From NCBI RefSeq assembly GCF_000284515.1, contig NC_017668.1, forward strand, positions 992,001 to 1,056,000: a DNA stretch of 64,000 bases, written 5' to 3'. The DNA comes from Halobacillus halophilus DSM 2266. GTDB lineage: Bacteria; Bacillota; Bacilli; Bacillales; Halobacillaceae. Position 1 is the first letter of the stretch, and every line of letters starts with the position of its first letter. The notes beneath the pieces are model-generated. The model had not been told where the DNA came from, did no database searches, and worked only from the letters and a program-made list of their open reading frames with translations. The translations under genes and the position numbers were made by a program. This document shows, piece by piece, positions 61,641-64,000 of the stretch.

Positions 61641-62762
61641 TTGAGGCATAAAGCGTATAAATTTCGTATCTATCCAAATAAAACCCAAGAATCGCTCATC
61701 GCTAAGACAATAGGTTGCGCTCGTTTTGTCTTCAATCATTTCCTCTCTGAATGGAGCAGTGCCTACAAGGAAACCGGAAAAGGTTTGAGTTACTCTACTT
61801 GTTCCAAACAACTACCCAAGCTTAAAAGAGAATTCCTTTGGTTAAAGGAAGTGGATAGCACGGCCATCCAAACGTCGGTCAAACATCTTTCTGACGCTTA
61901 TGAACGGTTTTTCAAAAAGCAAAACCAAGCTCCACGGTTCAAATCAAAGAAGAACAAAGTCCAGTCCTACACCACAAAATGCACAAACGGAAATATTGCA
62001 ATCCAGGATCGCAAAATCAAACTGCCTAAGCTGGGGCTTGTGAGATTTGCCAAGAGCCGTGAAGTGAAAGGTCGCATCTTGAGTGCGACGGTTCGCCGCA
62101 ATCCGACCGGAAAATATTCTGTATCCATTCTTGTTAAAACAGATATTCAGGAACTTCCTAAATCCAACACTTATGTTGGCATTGATCTCGGATTGAAAGA
62201 CTTCGCTGCTCTCTCGAATGGCACCACCTATCAAAACCCACGATACCTACGTAAGACCGAAAAGAAACTAGCAAAAGCTCAACGTATCCTTTCCCGAAGG
62301 GAAAAGGGATCTTCGAATTGGCATAAGCAGCGTATTAAAGTAGCTAGACTTCACGAGAAGATAGCGAACTCCCGCAAAGATTATCTGCAGAAGATTTCTA
62401 CCGAAATCATCAAAAACCACGATGTGATCGGGGTAGAAAATCTCCAAATTTCCAATATGCTCAAAAACCGAAAACGATCCAAATCGATTAGTGATGTGAG
62501 CTGGTCGATGTTCACGTCTATGCTCGAATACAAAGCAAAGTGGTACGGGAAGCAGTTGGTAACCGTGTCGAAAGTTTTTGCGAGTTCACAGCTGTGTTCC
62601 AAGTGCGGATACCAAAACCGTGAGGTGAAGAATCTCGCTGTTCGAACGTGGGATTGCCCAGATTGCGGCTGCCACCACGACCGCGACCTAAATGCGAGCT
62701 TCAATATATTGAAGGAGATTCAAAGAATCCTTACAACCGTCGGTGCGACGGGGCTAGCCTAA
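61641..62762 (+). CDS. tnpB: RNA-guided endonuclease TnpB
   Basis: This protein of about 373 residues starts at TTG 61641, 8 bases after AGGAGG. The RuvC-like site is intact: Asp in [12 protein letters not shown], Glu in VIGVENLQ and Asp in [10 protein letters not shown] four-Cys zinc ribbon is CSKCGYQN with CPDCGC. The N-terminal [17 protein letters not shown] is the OrfB_IS605 start. Length and motifs indicate an active nuclease that would cut at sites next to a TAM using the element's right-end RNA. Confidence 0.92.
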   Translation: MRHKAYKFRIYPNKTQESLIAKTIGCARFVFNHFLSEWSSAYKETGKGLSYSTCSKQLPKLKREFLWLKEVDSTAIQTSVKHLSDAYERFFKKQNQAPRFKSKKNKVQSYTTKCTNGNIAIQDRKIKLPKLGLVRFAKSREVKGRILSATVRRNPTGKYSVSILVKTDIQELPKSNTYVGIDLGLKDFAALSNGTTYQNPRYLRKTEKKLAKAQRILSRREKGSSNWHKQRIKVARLHEKIANSRKDYLQKISTEIIKNHDVIGVENLQISNMLKNRKRSKSISDVSWSMFTSMLEYKAKWYGKQLVTVSKVFASSQLCSKCGYQNREVKNLAVRTWDCPDCGCHHDRDLNASFNILKEIQRILTTVGATGLA

Positions 62763-62845
62763 TCATTTGAACGAACCGTTAGGTTCGTGCTCTTAGGAAT
62801 CCCCCAACTTCAAGGAGTGTCAGCGAGTAAGTGGGGGTAGTTCAA
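62763..62845 (+). ncRNA. Predicted 3' part of the TnpB guide (omega/reRNA) scaffold
   Basis: Downstream of the tnpB stop a hairpin (GAACGAACCGTTAGGTTCG-like) and a second stem CCCCCA/TGGGGG end at GTTCAA. In characterised elements the guide RNA overlaps the tnpB end and this right end, and the first bases outside (from 62846, AAACTCTAAATT) would be the guide. Assignment is by analogy. Confidence 0.5.
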
Positions 62846-62923
62846 AAACTCTAAATTCCCCTTTATAAAATGAAAAAAGCAGAAGGTGGTCCCTTACTAC
62901 TGTTAGAAATCAAACCAAAGTAA

Positions 62924-63326
62924 ATAAGTTATTCAACAATAGGGCCGGATTGTGGAAGACTCCGTTTCGAGATATATTAGGTCCGTTGCTGATAAGGAGT
63001 GAAAGGACCCTTCTATAAGAGAGGTAATCGTTCTGGATCAGCCTTAAACCCTTATATATCAGGGGTTGTACACTTAAATAAGCTAGATACTCTTTTGCTC
63101 TTCAGTTAATTTTAGTAGGCAGTTTTGGTGGATTTCGAGTTTCTTATTCGGCCAGGTCCGGAGGGGGACGATGTAGACTCCTGTGGGATAAACATGATCA
63201 GTGAGACCCCGGAAGGCTTTAGCTGAGGAGGCTCACCTCATGCCCAAGGAAAGCGAAATCGTCCCCCGCAGGACCTTCCACTCAACAAATATCTCGAAAT
63301 CAAGTCTTCAAGTAATGGGAACTTTT
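62924..63326 (-). repeat. MITE-like composite hairpin repeat, copy 7 (A to B on the + strand)
   Basis: The A end (AACAATAGGGCCGGATTGTG and core with TCCGTTTCGAGATAT) is left; the B end (core, then AAGTAATGGGAACTT) is right. The A-side module is lost and only AGGTCCGTTGCTGATAAGGAG remains. The B-side module 63155-63277 is complete. At about 400 bp it is the shortest copy. It begins about 80 bases beyond the TnpB element. Confidence 0.78.
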
Positions 63327-63451
63327 CTATAAGAATTAATTTAGTTATTTAATTGAGGGCATAAGAAAAAAGTACTTGATTAACTTAAAAATAATTTTCG
63401 TGTATACTATATAAAGGTGACAAAAGTACTATGACAATACGGAGGAGACCT

Positions 63452-64000
63452 ATGATTTATAAGCGATATACATACCAGATAAGGCCTGAACAATATGAAC
63501 CTTGCACACGTTTTTTTCACGAATACATATTGCCTGCTCAATTAGGACATGGCGCACGTCTAGTCGGGAGGTATGTGACAACGGCCCGCGATGAAATTAC
63601 ATCTATATGGGAGTATGATTCCTATGAGGACTGCGAAAGAATTACAGAAAACATGCGGGCCTCCGAACTTTACCATAAAGCCTCCCAGAGAAAAGAAGAA
63701 TTAAGTCCGCTCTTTGAACACCTCAAAGAAGACTTTATTGAAAGTACTGGAGATTACCATTTCACTAAGCATATCGTATCGGTTTCTGCCTACATCACCA
63801 ATGAAAAGGGAGAGCTTCTGCTTGTGAAAAATGAACACCGGAATGATACATATGAAATGCCAGGGGGAAGAATGGAAAAAGAGGAAAGTCTGGAAGGAGC
63901 GATCCGGAGAGAAATTTATGAAGAAACGGGAGTCCATGCTCACATAGACGGGATTACAGGGGTTTACCACAATATGAGTCAGGGAATCGTGTGCATTGTT
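63452..64000 (+). CDS. NIPSNAP-Nudix fusion protein (partial, runs off the window)
   Basis: ATG 63452 after GGAGGA opens 183 codons that continue past the edge. Residues 1-90 (MIYKRYTYQIRPEQYE, FFHEYILPAQLGHGARLVGRY, TSIWEYDSYEDCERI) match the NIPSNAP-type alpha/beta fold. After a linker the Nudix domain begins HIVSVSAYITNEKGELLLV, and the Nudix box GRMEKEESLEGAIRREIYEETGV is complete. It probably hydrolyses a nucleoside diphosphate derivative; the NIPSNAP part may bind the substrate or a partner. Confidence 0.85.
   Translation, partial: MIYKRYTYQIRPEQYEPCTRFFHEYILPAQLGHGARLVGRYVTTARDEITSIWEYDSYEDCERITENMRASELYHKASQRKEELSPLFEHLKEDFIESTGDYHFTKHIVSVSAYITNEKGELLLVKNEHRNDTYEMPGGRMEKEESLEGAIRREIYEETGVHAHIDGITGVYHNMSQGIVCIV

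Larger units (their letters stand above)
61483..62845 (+). mobile_element. IS200/IS605-type element carrying only tnpB
   Basis: The element appears to run from the CATTCATC...GATGAATG inverted repeat on the left (61483-61490 with 61542-61549) to the right-end hairpin AATCCCCCAACTT...AAGTGGGGGTAGTTCAA (to 62845). There is no tnpA, so the element would need one in trans. The right-end region downstream of the tnpB stop resembles the 3' scaffold of a TnpB guide RNA, which in known systems ends in TTCAA. Possible TAMs next to the left end are TTTAT 61478-61482 and TTCAT 61485-61489. Exact borders are uncertain. Confidence 0.65.

Noticed and set aside
63376-63408. Sigma-A promoter for the NIPSNAP-Nudix gene (TTGATT and TATACT)
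   Set aside because: The spacer would be 21 bases, too long for a normal promoter. The -10 alone may be real but cannot be supported.
1-64000. CRISPR arrays
   Set aside because: Repeated sequences in the window are dispersed and long. No short direct repeats with regular spacers were seen.

Overview
The window is a stretch of Bacillaceae chromosome (low-GC Firmicute). Supporting signs are yfhF-recX, yueI, a yqgT-like LysM/M14 peptidase, yteA, yrrT/mccAB, the CymR/Rex/T-box/preQ1 style of control, and strong Shine-Dalgarno sequences with frequent TTG/GTG starts. A moderately halophilic genus such as Halobacillus is plausible but not proven by the sequence.

Layout. 1-5.8 kb: surface-glycan genes (GtrA, GT2, GDPD-like, polytopic GT-C-like protein) and a membrane-anchored beta-helix protein. 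6.2-11.3 kb: a lasso-like RiPP cluster with a short precursor (a lasso-type leader), HPr-kinase-like enzyme, PqqD/RRE protein, SipW-type S26 peptidase, ABC exporter and nucleotidyltransferase. It has no lasso cyclase and no B2 protease, and a broken ABC gene lies upstream. 11.3-12.3 kb: an odd metallophosphoesterase. 12.5-14.6 kb: an AT-rich retron (msr-msd RNA, deoxyribosyltransferase-like effector, reverse transcriptase). 15-24.4 kb: SDR, cupin, acyl-CoA ligase, NAD-epimerase, hydrolase, bile-acid-type transporter, PAP2 phosphatase with a truncated duplicate, YqaE/Pmp3 peptide. 24.4-26.4 kb: queC-queD-queE behind a preQ1-I riboswitch. 26.6-31.4 kb: lactate permease with a Rex operator, then argGH behind a T-box. 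32-41.7 kb: stress, peptidase, peroxiredoxin, helicase, yrrT-luxS-mccA-mccB and yteA. 42.5-45.7 kb: Lin0512 protein and an ssuBCA-type importer. 46.4-52.7 kb: a sigma-54 activator and a 3-hydroxybutyrate/ketone-body operon. 52.8-57 kb: acetyltransferases, an RsiV-like protein, a structured leader RNA, and a class F sortase with its likely substrate. 57.8-64 kb: amidohydrolase, yfhF, recX, a TnpB element and a NIPSNAP-Nudix fusion cut by the window edge.

Seven copies of one 400-680 bp MITE-like repeat occupy the long intergenic gaps. Each has distinct A and B ends carrying inverted copies of a GAAGACTCAGTTTCGAGATA core and up to two large inverted hairpin modules; some modules contain extra nested hairpins.

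The most notable items are the cyclase-less lasso-like RiPP cluster, the retron, the composite hairpin repeat family, the leader RNA before an acetyltransferase, and the three-site enhancer plus sigma-54 promoter of the ketone-body operon. All functional statements are inferred from reading the sequence; no database search was run.
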